Notes: a model not told the origin generated them from the sequence alone. A DNA stretch of 11,093 nt from Fragilaria radians (GCA_900642245.1 CAAAJI010000439.1:34617-45709); one strand, 5' to 3'; numbered from the stretch's first letter, positions 1 to 7,672 are shown. Numbers and translations are program-made.

Positions 1-153
1 CGATTGGATAATCGTGTTGCCAAAACGAACCGAGTTGTCGCAGGAAAATCTCGTGAAGTGTGGCAGTGGGTTGCAGCATCCAGCACCAAAACACGTCGAT
101 CGAACTTGGAATTGGACGACAATGAGACGATGGAAAAAGATAAGATGGTATAG
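1..153 (+). CDS. C-terminal end of a truncated hypothetical protein
   Basis: The first frame is open from the window edge to a TAG at 151-153 and gives the last 50 residues of a protein whose start lies outside the window. The tail is hydrophilic and strongly charged. It holds a Trp-rich bit (EVWQWVAASS), a basic run (TKTRRS) and then an acidic-to-mixed end (LELDDNETMEKDKMV). The base composition is clearly richer in G and C than the AT-rich spacer that follows, which supports real coding sequence. I do not recognise the family, and no domain can be named from such a short tail. It could also be the last exon of a spliced gene. Confidence 0.55.
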   Translation, partial: RLDNRVAKTNRVVAGKSREVWQWVAASSTKTRRSNLELDDNETMEKDKMV

Positions 154-1791
154 GCCTCACTTGTAATACCGTTCATTCAAGACTAGAGGTTAGGAAGTCA
201 AAGTCAGTTTACGTTAGGGTGTATTTTTCAGTGATGCAGATTTTGGTAGACCAGTTAAAGCTTTCCAATCCCTTTGTTTTCTGAAGCTTGAGTGATGAAT
301 TTATAAGACATAAGACTCTATCTTTCATTACTCATTTATTCAGATTACCTTCACTCAGCATCCTACCTTGATGGCAACGTCAATTGAAGATCAAAACTGG
401 CGTTTATTCTTTTACAGTTTTTATTTGAAAGTTTCCGCATCTCAAATAATGCCTTGATTATGGAAATAATTCTCACCTTGTCACCTCGTTCCTTAGTCAT
501 TGCTTAATCCATGCTATGCATCACTTATAATTGAACAATACTCAGAGGTTAAGTTGAGTGTAAATCATAATTAGTTATGCATAAACATATTTTGCTATAT
601 CATCCAATGGAAGTTTTACGATTCAAATCTAGATTAATTCTTGAATTGGATCTTGTGTTCATCGCTCATAATGAGTGTGATTCGAATATTATTTTATCCT
701 GCCAACTTTGCTGATATTGTTGCACCGGTGTTGAAAAGTATGCTTTCCATTTATGAGCCATATTTAGTGATCCATTTGATTGCAATTATTATCCAAATTT
801 TGTATGGATTCACTTGCAGTAACCACAATCCCAGTACACAAATTTTTGATTTATAAGCAATGCTTAATCTTTGCTAAATATGGTTGACGAAATATTCTTT
901 TTATCATCCAAATTGTAAAAGGAATGAAATGAAGAGTTAAGCTTTGCATAAGGATTTCTTTTTAATTCAGGTATCAAGGTATATCAGCCTCCATAATCTT
1001 AAAAAAATCTCCGAATCCAAATGCAGTATGTGAACCTACATCTTGATTTATTTTATTTTGACCTTACCAATTAAAGCTCTTAAGAAGTAGGAGCATTTTC
1101 ATTGGGTACTCATTCTCTTTCAGCAGGCACTGCTTTTTCAAGGCTTCATAATTTCATGGAGTCGTTTATAGTATGACTCTATTGTTGAGGTTTCTCATCT
1201 CGTAGTGTCCAGAAGTAACCTGATTGATGAATGTTTTCTGAGGCACAAAACTCATGAGCCTGGGCCCTTTAGTTTGAAAGGAGAATACCACATATTTGAA
1301 TAGAGAAGCAAGGATAATAGGGCCAAATCTCATGAGAGACTAGGATCAGCTTGTTTCTGAGGATATGATAAGGGAAAGCAACCACCAAGAAAATTATTTC
1401 ACAAGCATAAAATTGTTTTTAATGATCGGCGATGATGGATCCTAAAGGCTACCTACAGTCCTTGAGGAGGACTTGAATTTATAGATAGCTGGAATTAACA
1501 AGGTATATTTATGCCAAGGTATGCATTGTACATTAGGAATAGGAATGAAACTAAGGATGTTTCATTGCAGCATTTCAGCACTTGAGCACTATTTATTCGT
1601 TACGCAATTCCTTCCTGCATGCAAGTAAAGGCAAGTTAGTCGTTGGGAAGAAATTGGATCGGTCATCGATCTTTTTATTTCTTTTCCCCCCTCAAGGTTT
1701 CGGGTGGGATTATGACCAGCCAGCATGTCAAATATCGACACACTTTTTGTGATATCATTCATGACCATAGAACCCCCAAAATACCGTTATT
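154..1791. other. AT-rich spacer without a recognisable gene
   Basis: All frames are densely broken and the composition is AT-rich. The longest + strand frame (641-856, 71 codons, hydrophobic) looks like chance reading of AT-rich DNA. On the - strand, from about 1440 to 1200, one frame stays loosely open with three TGA stops, but I recognise no protein family in it. It could be an old mobile-element remnant. The stretch also holds an imperfect hairpin (1251-1336) and, at its right end, the promoter of the next gene. Confidence 0.6.
1251..1336. repeat. Imperfect inverted repeat / hairpin
   Basis: The arms at 1251-1268 and 1319-1336 are complementary at 15 of 18 positions. Both contain CTCATGAG at the outer end and an AGGGCC / GGCCCT block at the inner end. 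About 50 nt lie between them. It sits in the gene-free spacer and has no assigned role. It may be a fossil of a small transposable element or chance. Confidence 0.4.
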
Positions 1792-1799
1792 TATAAAAG
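1792..1799 (+). promoter_or_regulatory. TATA box (TATAAAAG) of the 1886-3631 gene
   Basis: A near-consensus TATAAAAG lies 87 bp upstream of the first ATG of the long + strand gene, following a C-run (CCCCC, 1773-1777). That spacing would give a transcription start near 1820-1830 and a 5' leader of about 60 nt. Confidence 0.5.
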
Positions 1800-1834
1800 G
1801 GACTTTTCAACTGTAAGGACTTCGATTATTCCTG

Positions 1835-1855
1835 ATGGGAACACGGCTTTCTTAG
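1835..1855 (+). promoter_or_regulatory. Six-codon upstream ORF in the leader
   Basis: An ATG at 1835 opens a six-codon reading frame (MGTRLS) closed by TAG at 1853-1855, 30 nt before the main ATG at 1886 and in the same frame. If transcription starts at the TATA box above, ribosomes would meet this ATG first, so it could dampen translation of the main protein. Whether it is translated is not shown by sequence alone. Confidence 0.3.
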
Positions 1856-1885
1856 CACAAACATTTGAAAATAGGATTATCTGAC

Positions 1886-3631
1886 ATGAAGTCCGAAACG
1901 TCTGGAATCGAAATACCTGAATCGATAACAGCTGATGATGGAACGACCTATACCATGTCTCCGATCGAGTCACCTCTTTCCTTAGCAAGGAAACGTTACA
2001 CAGCTCAAATGATTAACGAACAGATAGCCATGATAAAATCAGGCATGTCCGCAGAAGAAGTCATTGCATACTATGAGAACAAAGAAAGAGGGATGAAGAA
2101 GAAAGAAAAAGGATTTAAGCCCGATATGATGCAATCTACAATATTAGAGATACCAGATTTAGACTCCTCGGTGCCACTTGAACCACCACCTCCAATTCAA
2201 AGGCAACCGACTCACTTCAAGGCAATTAAGGATCATACAGAACAGCCTCAACTAATGAAAAGACGAAGTGCAGCAGTCAATAATATGGATAAAATTACCA
2301 AGCCGAATCATTGTGTGGCCTTTGAAGGAGCCAATCAGCACAACAATCATCATCATTCGGGTGTCAGAGGAGATGTCATTCGAACCAAGTCATTACAGGT
2401 AATGCAGCGGGCCGGTGGACCGACACCACCGCATTTTCTGGCCATGGAAATGGAAAATCAAAAGAAGAAAAAGACCTCTTCAAATACAAGGAAACCATCT
2501 CCTAAACGCATTGAACGAACAATGTCTCTTAATAGATCTCGAAATGTTGCGGATAAATCAGACTCTCTGCCGGACGTTGCCGAGAAGAACGGTAAACAGC
2601 GTGGGAAAGGTACTGATCTTTCTGTGGAGCTGAATGCATTTTTTGCGAAGCAGAAGAAACTTTCTCTGGTCAAGGGAAAACAGTCAACTAGTAAAGCCCC
2701 CAACGCATCATTGAGCAATTCCAATTCATCGATGGAATCAAATGGAGTTGATCCACAGCGCACCTATGATGCAGAAGAAACAAATGATTGGAAACACTCC
2801 AGGATGCGTCGTTACAATGGTACGACCTTGGACTCTAGTATGAAAATGGAGCGAAGAGATGACGGAGACCGACGTGGCATGATTCCTAAAGCTTTCGACA
2901 CAAACAGCCATTCGGATGACAGTATTGATTTTCTCAATGATACTGCGCCAAGAGGTATCGTAGAAAGACATTCTTCGATTAGGAAGAAAAACTCTGAACG
3001 AAGTGAGCGTAAGGAGCCAAAAACTTCTGCCACCGAAAGGAGAGGGTCTTTTCAGAAGATGGAGAGACATGTAATTGTCGATGATGAATCTTTATCCATG
3101 TTGGAAAAAGAAGAGTCTAGAACATCTGGTGAGAGGCGAGGATCATACAAGAAGATCGAGAAGCATTCGTTTGATAATGAGAATTTCTTGTCCATGGGAA
3201 AAGTAGACAGGAAAAAAAGCGACGTCATACCGGACAGTTCATTAAGAGTGGCGATTGAACGACATTTTTCGGAGGATGGAGTAGATCTATATCGGCAAAT
3301 TAAGAAGGGCTTCCCTGGTGATAGAGTACGAAAATCCTCTCTAGAAGTAGCTACGATGACGACCACCACGACGGCTGCGTTGAACATGCCATCTCAGGGT
3401 TCTATGGGAGTAGACCGTAAGGTGGGACGACGAGGATCCGGAGTGAAAACCACAACAGGTAATCGTGTTTGCAGCCATTCACCACCAGCTCCTCCATCAC
3501 GAATTACAGCACTTCCCACCTGTCATCGGTCCTACAGTCCAGGTCCACGACGTCGTTCACGTAGTCCTCGACCGTCTACCAACCGAAACTCCAATGTGAT
3601 CCCATTGACGGAACATCCACTTTTTAGATGA
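1886..3631 (+). CDS. Large disordered basic protein with tandem phospho-site repeats
   Basis: This is a 581-residue protein of unknown function; I do not recognise its family. The frame is open from 1865, but the codon there is TTG and an in-frame TAG lies at 1853-1855. The first ATG, at 1886 with G at -3, is therefore the likely start. Residues about 32-75 look helical (LARKRYTAQMINEQ..., SAEEVIAYYENKERG) and may be the only folded part. The remainder is low-complexity, rich in Ser, Arg, Lys, Asn and Pro, with a polyproline patch near 99-103, a His-rich patch near 152-157 and KKKK at 193-196. Residues 358-489 hold four ~33-residue repeats. Basophilic kinase motifs of the R-R-x-S type occur at S388, S420 and S518, with a related KRRS at S128. 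The tail (about 549-570) is SR-protein-like: YSPGPRRRSRSPRPS. It faces the 4010-5458 gene tail to tail. A nuclear, RNA-associated or cytoskeletal scaffold role is only inference. Confidence 0.8.
   Translation: MKSETSGIEIPESITADDGTTYTMSPIESPLSLARKRYTAQMINEQIAMIKSGMSAEEVIAYYENKERGMKKKEKGFKPDMMQSTILEIPDLDSSVPLEPPPPIQRQPTHFKAIKDHTEQPQLMKRRSAAVNNMDKITKPNHCVAFEGANQHNNHHHSGVRGDVIRTKSLQVMQRAGGPTPPHFLAMEMENQKKKKTSSNTRKPSPKRIERTMSLNRSRNVADKSDSLPDVAEKNGKQRGKGTDLSVELNAFFAKQKKLSLVKGKQSTSKAPNASLSNSNSSMESNGVDPQRTYDAEETNDWKHSRMRRYNGTTLDSSMKMERRDDGDRRGMIPKAFDTNSHSDDSIDFLNDTAPRGIVERHSSIRKKNSERSERKEPKTSATERRGSFQKMERHVIVDDESLSMLEKEESRTSGERRGSYKKIEKHSFDNENFLSMGKVDRKKSDVIPDSSLRVAIERHFSEDGVDLYRQIKKGFPGDRVRKSSLEVATMTTTTTAALNMPSQGSMGVDRKVGRRGSGVKTTTGNRVCSHSPPAPPSRITALPTCHRSYSPGPRRRSRSPRPSTNRNSNVIPLTEHPLFR
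2957..3352 (+). repeat. Four degenerate ~33-residue protein repeats
   Basis: Within the 581-residue protein, the tripeptide Glu-Arg/Lys-His begins at residues 360, 393, 425 and 458, spaced 33, 32 and 33. Each unit ends 27-28 residues later in a Ser followed by Phe, Tyr or Leu: S388, S420, S452 and S485. The first two of these are RRGS-F/Y; the fourth is RKSS-L. The middle of units 2-4 carries an acidic patch (DDES, DNEN, SEDG). The even spacing argues for ancient internal duplication. Confidence 0.6.
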
Positions 3632-4009
3632 AATTTATTCAGAAGTTGTTATATGTGGGTGTCACAATGAACAATTCATGCCATTCCTTGGAATGATAAT
3701 GGACACACCAAGGAAATCAATTCGTTGAATCAAATCGTTTTCCATGGTCCCATTCAGGTTCAGTGACAGGAACTCAAAACCAGCTACACAAAAAATTTAG
3801 ATGTATTCACCTTGGAATAAATTGTTTCGAAAAATAGTTGGTAATGATCAAATAAATCTAGTTTAAATCAAATACTTGATTGTGTTGTTAGTATTTGTTG
3901 AACGATTGATATGTTTAATCATATGTGGGTGCACAGAGATGAAGACGTTTCTAAAGTTTCAAATTTCGATGTGGATTCATGAAAGTTCTGAAATTTTCTT
4001 TTGATATCA
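3632..4009. terminator. Shared 3' region between convergent genes, with poly(A) signals
   Basis: The 378 bp between two facing stop codons holds no gene. On the + strand, AATAAA occurs at 3816-3821 and 3851-3856, about 185-220 nt after the stop of the 581-residue protein, and is the best candidate for its cleavage and polyadenylation signal. A 14-nt near-palindrome (CATTCC-TT-GGAATG) lies at 3682-3695, and its CCTTGGAAT core recurs at 3810-3818. No equally clear signal for the - strand gene is visible. Confidence 0.45.
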
Positions 4010-5458
4010 TCAAGGATGAGTATCTTCCTTGGTGAAAGCATGTGCTCGAATGCCATGTTGTCTCAACTGCAGGAATCGTGCATACCAGGGTTGATACGAT
4101 ATATCCCTATCTGTGGCATTGAGTGGGAGGGGGATAGTGTACAGCAATTCATCGATATAGTCTAGAACATTCCTTCGATTATCTAAAATTTCTTGTAGGA
4201 TACGTAATTCATGGTTGGGATCTTCTTCCAAATTCAAATGGAACAAAACATAATCATGTGGTGATGTCTTTGTCACAATTTCCTGCACAAAGTCTGTCTG
4301 ATACATTGTAGTCTTCGGCGTCTTCGTCTTTCTTTCCCGTTGACGATAATCTATCTTAGATCGCTCTGTGACTGGAACATTTTCCATAAACTTTTCCTTT
4401 GGCACCTTCCCCTCATAGATATGATAGAAATCAAATTCAATTCCATAACGTTTCCACACTTGTGATACGTAAGAAAGCGTCGACTTGGCACGTTTCCAAT
4501 GAAAGGAGGATGAGTCAAAGAAATGTGATTTTTCAAATCCGTCTATGTGATACTGGGGTATGTATTGAGTCCTCGAAATACCGAGTCTCTGGGTCATTAG
4601 ACAATTTGGAGGTGAACGTTTCAAATTCGCCCCCAATTTGTAGGCATATTCACAACAATCCAGTGGATGACGAAGCCTCCCAATCAATGGTTCAATATAA
4701 TCATGAACAATTTGACCAGTCGTATCCAAACGATAGGTAAATTTTGAAAATACAAGTGCGTTCATATTTGGCATTGATGTAGAAGATTTTGAGAGACTGT
4801 TGCTGAAATTGCTGTTGATGTCTACATTAACAACAACAGGCTGTGGTGGACCAAAGGATACACCGTCCAAAGGTCCTGGTCGAGAACCACTGATTTTTCC
4901 AGAAGGAATATGAAAGAATAATGGCTGATGTGTATCATCGAGGATACACCAACCCTTGTGATTCCTATGAAGATTTTGATCCAAAGCCAAACTAGTACAG
5001 GTCGTATTCCAAAACGTTCGCAACAACTCGGTATCAAAGGAAAGCTGATTACAGACTGTCCCCTTTTGGACCCATTCATCCATCGATGTCATCCATTTCA
5101 TTTCCCATATTGAAGGCGTATACGATAAAAAGGTCCGTCCCGAAAAAGATGCTGCTCGGTTAGCAGGCAGGAAGGATGATGATAATGATATTGTACTCTG
5201 TATGATTTCTGGATCTTTCCACCAATCAGAACCTTTGTAGAGATGAGATATTCTATGTGCATCTTTCCCTATTAACACTACGCCGTAGAAGTAGCATCGA
5301 AGGATGCGATATAATAGCCAGCATCCAAACAGAAAGTAACAAATAAGATCTGTCAAATCAACGGTCTTTCGAGTCATACCATTGTTATCATCATCCGAAT
5401 CATCATGATTTCTTCGATTGTATGATTTTTTCTGAAATATCTTCCTTCTAGATCTCAT
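4010..5458 (-). CDS. Type II membrane protein of a diatom-type family (unknown function)
   Basis: This is a 482-residue protein on the - strand. A basic, then acidic, cytosolic N-terminus (MRSRRKIFQKK, SDDDNN) precedes one hydrophobic segment at about 36-63, interrupted by R51 and R54. The remainder is probably lumenal, with sequons at N151, N217 and N447. Residues 313-349 (FFD..., RYGIEFDFYHIYEGK) and 398-475 (SPHDYVLFHLNLEEDPNHE, IDELLY, LRQHGIRAHAF) match in order a layout I associate with a large family of diatom membrane proteins. Those usually read FD-GAS, GIEFDRI, DFV-x-K-x-DID, DEFFFE and LR-GIRAHSW. The fold is possibly methyltransferase-like, but no activity is proven for the family. 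Here the GAS element reads SSS and the DID element reads NLEED, so catalytic residues may be lost. A likely Golgi or ER residence is inferred from the topology. A short overlapping uORF and a TATA-like element lie upstream. Confidence 0.8.
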   Translation of the reverse strand: MRSRRKIFQKKSYNRRNHDDSDDDNNGMTRKTVDLTDLICYFLFGCWLLYRILRCYFYGVVLIGKDAHRISHLYKGSDWWKDPEIIQSTISLSSSFLPANRAASFSGRTFLSYTPSIWEMKWMTSMDEWVQKGTVCNQLSFDTELLRTFWNTTCTSLALDQNLHRNHKGWCILDDTHQPLFFHIPSGKISGSRPGPLDGVSFGPPQPVVVNVDINSNFSNSLSKSSTSMPNMNALVFSKFTYRLDTTGQIVHDYIEPLIGRLRHPLDCCEYAYKLGANLKRSPPNCLMTQRLGISRTQYIPQYHIDGFEKSHFFDSSSFHWKRAKSTLSYVSQVWKRYGIEFDFYHIYEGKVPKEKFMENVPVTERSKIDYRQRERKTKTPKTTMYQTDFVQEIVTKTSPHDYVLFHLNLEEDPNHELRILQEILDNRRNVLDYIDELLYTIPLPLNATDRDISYQPWYARFLQLRQHGIRAHAFTKEDTHP

Positions 5459-5465
5459 TCTTCAT
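5448..5465 (-). promoter_or_regulatory. Five-codon upstream ORF overlapping the start codon
   Basis: On the - strand an ATG at 5465 precedes the main ATG (5458) by 7 nt in another frame and runs to TAG at 5450-5448, so it spans the main start. Both ATGs have A at -3. If the mRNA includes this ATG, initiation there would compete with the main start, making leaky scanning or reinitiation necessary. Confidence 0.3.
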
Positions 5466-5636
5466 GCTTTACCATCTATTTGTCATTGTATTGAATTGCA
5501 ACGTTGATGATTACCTCACAGTCCAGTGAGCTGGTACAGTAAATGTAGAATAGCCTTATATCGATAAATGCCACCTTCACCATATGATTTCTTTTTTTTC
5601 TCATACGACGACAACATACCATATGTTATCGAATTA

Positions 5637-5647
5637 CCTATATAAAG
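5637..5647 (-). promoter_or_regulatory. TATA-like element for the membrane-protein gene
   Basis: The - strand reads CTTTATATAGG here, about 180 bp upstream of the ATG at 5458. It is the best TATA-like element in the divergent intergenic region. The distance would require a 5' leader of roughly 150 nt. Confidence 0.3.
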
Positions 5648-5749
5648 CTTTTACTACGTCCATGGATTCATTTGCTCTGGATAATCTGGGTGAATAAACA
5701 CTTAAATGAGCATCTTGACATCATTCAAGGTATCCCCAGTACGGCTTAA

Positions 5750-5803
5750 CATTTCGTGGTCCAGTGGATAGCATTGTCTTCAACATTACTAAGTGTTCAG
5801 CTA
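5750..5803 (+). other. Degenerate tRNA-Glu-like sequence (A box and weak B box)
   Basis: The segment at 5757-5768 fits a Pol III A box (TGGTCCAGTGGA, one mismatch to TRGYNNAGYNGG). Its surroundings, GTGGTCCAGTGG and then TTCAAC, closely resemble the 5' half and anticodon region (TTC) of eukaryotic tRNA-Glu. A weak B-box-like TGTTCAGCTA follows at 5794-5803, about 7 nt closer than in a true tRNA. The D stem is mismatched and no acceptor stem closes. It reads as a decayed tRNA gene or the head of a tRNA-derived SINE, not a working tRNA. Confidence 0.25.
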
Positions 5804-6132
5804 AAGTACTCAACAATTGAAGATTGGTGACGGAAACTTATCATTATTCTTCATGTCTAATCAGTAAATGCTGAAAGAGAATCATTTTTAAATAACTAAA
5901 AATGATAATTTAGCATTACTACACTATGCTAAGAAAAATGAAAGAAATCCGTCTCAAAAGTATAGAGTAAACGATGTGGTAAGAAGGATGCACAGTCAAT
6001 GATGTAACTGGAAAAGACTGTATGAAGGCTAATTCAAACAAAGCTTAATTATTCGTTTTTGTTGTTGCGTTTTGACGCTGGAAACTTTCGAGAGTCATTA
6101 ATCGATCACACTTAAGGGATATTAAATCGGGG

Positions 6133-6146
6133 ATGGGGTACAGAAG
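6133..6146 (+). other. Possible 14-nt coding first exon of the small-protein gene
   Basis: An ATG at 6133 (G at -3) starts four codons plus two bases (ATGGGGTACAGAAG) that end at a consensus donor, GTGAGT, at 6147. Joining after the acceptor at 6262 or 6265 keeps the frame open into the 6282 ORF and adds 12 or 11 residues (MGYRS(S)LLLHT before the former start Met). The candidate intron of 116-119 nt has a C/T-rich tract at 6206-6219. Transcript data would decide. Confidence 0.35.
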
Positions 6147-6281
6147 GTGAGTATTGATCATCTACGAACGTATTACTAGCGACTTACTTAAGAATGTTTT
6201 TGCAAGTCCCCCCTTTCCCCAAGAATGTTCCGCGTTTATTGTTCATAACTCAAGGATCAAAGTAGCCTTTTACTCCATACT

Positions 6282-6728
6282 ATGTTGGTGCACTCCTTAG
6301 ATGAACAAACTTTGTTTAGCCACATCAACAATATGGCTGAATCCGAATTACGCTCCGTGTTGGAGCATATTGCCTTGATTTATCCAGAGGTCGTCCATTC
6401 GGCTTTGAGACATCAAATGTCTTGCGATGGTGATGATCTTCATTCTGTAGTGACAGTTCCTGCATCGAATACATCAGATGGTGCCGAAGCTCCTCCTCCA
6501 AACCCCAACAAGGCCTTTCTAAAGGCACATCCATCCAAAATGAGGACTCGTGATCAAGATAAGACTGCGTTACCGCCACCAACGAAGAATGCGATTTCGA
6601 AACGTCATGAAGAAATGTTCTCTGATTCCTCGACATACCATCGATCAAATGAATTCCAACGTCCAAATCCTCCCAGACGAAGACTTACACCACCGCGATC
6701 ATCATCCTCTTTCCTTTCGAAACGTTAG
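6282..6728 (+). CDS. Small helical plus Pro/Arg-rich hypothetical protein
   Basis: This is a 148-residue protein from the first ATG after an in-frame TAA at 6246-6248. The start may lie further upstream through a cryptic first exon at 6133. Residues 1-45 are predicted to be helical: LDEQTLFSHINNMAESELRS, then VLEHIALIYPEVVHSAL. The short L-x(2)-h-x(3)-h-P-E-V pattern recalls the helical N-terminus of small adaptors such as the Cut8/STS1 proteasome tether, but one motif is not enough to assign it. The remainder is disordered, with PPP (70-72), acidic and polar stretches, and a basic Pro/Arg tail (NPPRRRLTPPRSSSSFLSKR) that could act as a nuclear import signal. It is transcribed divergently from the membrane-protein gene. 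Function unknown. Confidence 0.65.
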   Translation: MLVHSLDEQTLFSHINNMAESELRSVLEHIALIYPEVVHSALRHQMSCDGDDLHSVVTVPASNTSDGAEAPPPNPNKAFLKAHPSKMRTRDQDKTALPPPTKNAISKRHEEMFSDSSTYHRSNEFQRPNPPRRRLTPPRSSSSFLSKR

Positions 6729-7012
6729 AGATGGTTGCGATGCCAGGAAAATTGGCATTTGTGGCGTGATTACAGGATGCTGAGGAGGAAATAACGCGAC
6801 AATGTGAAACGATAGCAAAATGATAGAGTTATTGTTAAGTTAAAGCAATGATATGCAACTTAACAAGTCAAAGTTTAAAGGTAGAATTAATGCAGATGCT
6901 AGTTTTGAAATAATAATATTGTAAGTTGTGGTTCATTTGGTGAGAACGTTTCTTCCACGATGTGAGCTTGTGTCGTTCAGTTCAATGGTTAGGTTAAAAA
7001 CACTAATCCTAA
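6729..7012. other. Spacer, possibly including an LTR remnant of the - strand Copia element
   Basis: There is no gene here. Just beyond the purine tract of the - strand element, the - strand reads TTAGGATTAGTGTTTTTAACC, where a 3' LTR should begin. GTTAGG (6988-6993) and CCTAAC (7008-7013) form a 6-bp inverted repeat across that junction. I cannot find a second copy in the window, so neither an LTR boundary nor a target-site duplication is established. Confidence 0.25.
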
Positions 7013-7023
7013 CTCTCCCTTTC
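7013..7023 (-). other. Polypurine tract of the Copia remnant
   Basis: The - strand reads GAAAGGGAGAG ten bases after the last RNase H codons, at the expected place for priming plus-strand DNA just before a 3' LTR. Confidence 0.45.
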
Positions 7024-7032
7024 GACATAAGT

Positions 7033-7251
7033 TCACCATCCAAGAAGTTTCTTGCGAGCTAATTTAAATGGTTCTGGTGGCAATCCTTTAATGAAACAAT
7101 AACCCAATTGATTACAACTAGCAATACGTTCAACAATAATCTCCAAATATTCAATTTTGGATCAAAACCAATGATAAGGAATTCAAATATGTTTTGTTCG
7201 AGGTGTAATTCGTGGCATACAAGCAAATTTCAAACAAACCATGCTATCTTC
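7033..7251 (-). pseudogene. Copia RNase H C-terminal fragment
   Basis: A single - strand frame of 73 codons starts with EDSMVCLKFA and continues PRITPRTKHI, YHWF, RIASCNQL, KGLPPEPF and ARKKLLGW, which is the classical ending of Copia RNase H (EDN, TPRTKHI, YHF-R, QLAD, TKGLP, LRKKLMGW). Stops TGA occur at 7185-7183 and 7164-7162, the latter exactly where the family has Arg, and the closing TGA at 7035-7033 follows LLGW. The Asp of the family QLAD motif is replaced by Tyr (QLGY), so the active site is also damaged. Confidence 0.7.
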
Positions 7252-7672
7252 AAACACTGTAGAGGGAAATCAAAGCATATCCAATAGGTAGAAAACTTCG
7301 AGGTTCATATGAAAAGAAAAATTGATGATCTCCAAGTTGAATAGTTAATCCTTTTGAGGTTCCAAAGAAGCTCCCATTGGCATATTCTGGTTGATTGAAA
7401 AGATGTTATGGACTGAGCAAATGAACTCAGGCTTCTGGAATATAGTATGCTAGTGAGCGAATAGGTAAGTCAATGCCTTGTGTGTTTTTGAACCACCAAT
7501 TGATGAGGCCTATGCCTTTTATCTTCCCATTTGCCATACCACCAAGGGTCAAGTTACCTGAAGGTAATGATATTGGTTCACTGAAGTCCTTATGAAATTA
7601 TGTAATAGCCAGTGATGCACCAGTGTCACTGATGACTGGATGTTGATTTTGCGGTATTGAAGTGAAACATTA
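7250..7672 (-). pseudogene. Copia aspartic protease / pre-integrase fragment
   Basis: The - strand frame contains VISDTGASLAIT, with the catalytic Asp-Thr-Gly triad at 7627-7619, followed by LPSGNLTLGGMANGKIKGIG, a strand-rich region, LLSP and PRSFLPIGYALI. This is the expected order of a Copia protease running towards the integrase linker. TAA at 7672-7670 separates it from gag in the same frame. Further stops are TAA 7600-7598, TGA 7429-7427 and TAA 7408-7406, and the frame ends at TGA 7252-7250. The integrase zinc finger that should follow is missing, and RNase H sequence begins at once in another frame. Confidence 0.7.

Larger units (their letters stand above)
5459..6132. other. Divergent intergenic region
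   Basis: This 674 bp stretch lies between the divergent starts of the membrane-protein gene and the small-protein gene, so both promoters should be here. It is AT-rich and has no open frame of note. Apart from the TATA-like element near 5642 and the tRNA-Glu-like relic near 5750-5803, I see nothing definite in it. Confidence 0.5.

Noticed and set aside
641..856. 71-codon hydrophobic + strand ORF
   Set aside because: It lies in AT-rich spacer, where chance frames read as Ile/Leu/Phe-rich. It has no motif, no promoter and no clear stop or poly(A) context.
1865..1885. Start of the 581-residue protein at 1865
   Set aside because: The codon is TTG, and the first in-frame ATG is at 1886 with a purine at -3. 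A eukaryotic gene should start there.
2458..3387. Several - strand ORFs of 73-111 codons inside the 581-residue protein gene
   Set aside because: They are shadows of the long + strand frame. The + frame has a good start, a TATA box and an internal repeat pattern; the - frames have none.
6133..6150. N-myristoylation signal (MGYRSS) on the alternative first exon
   Set aside because: An aromatic residue directly after the Gly is disfavoured by N-myristoyltransferases, so the resemblance is superficial.
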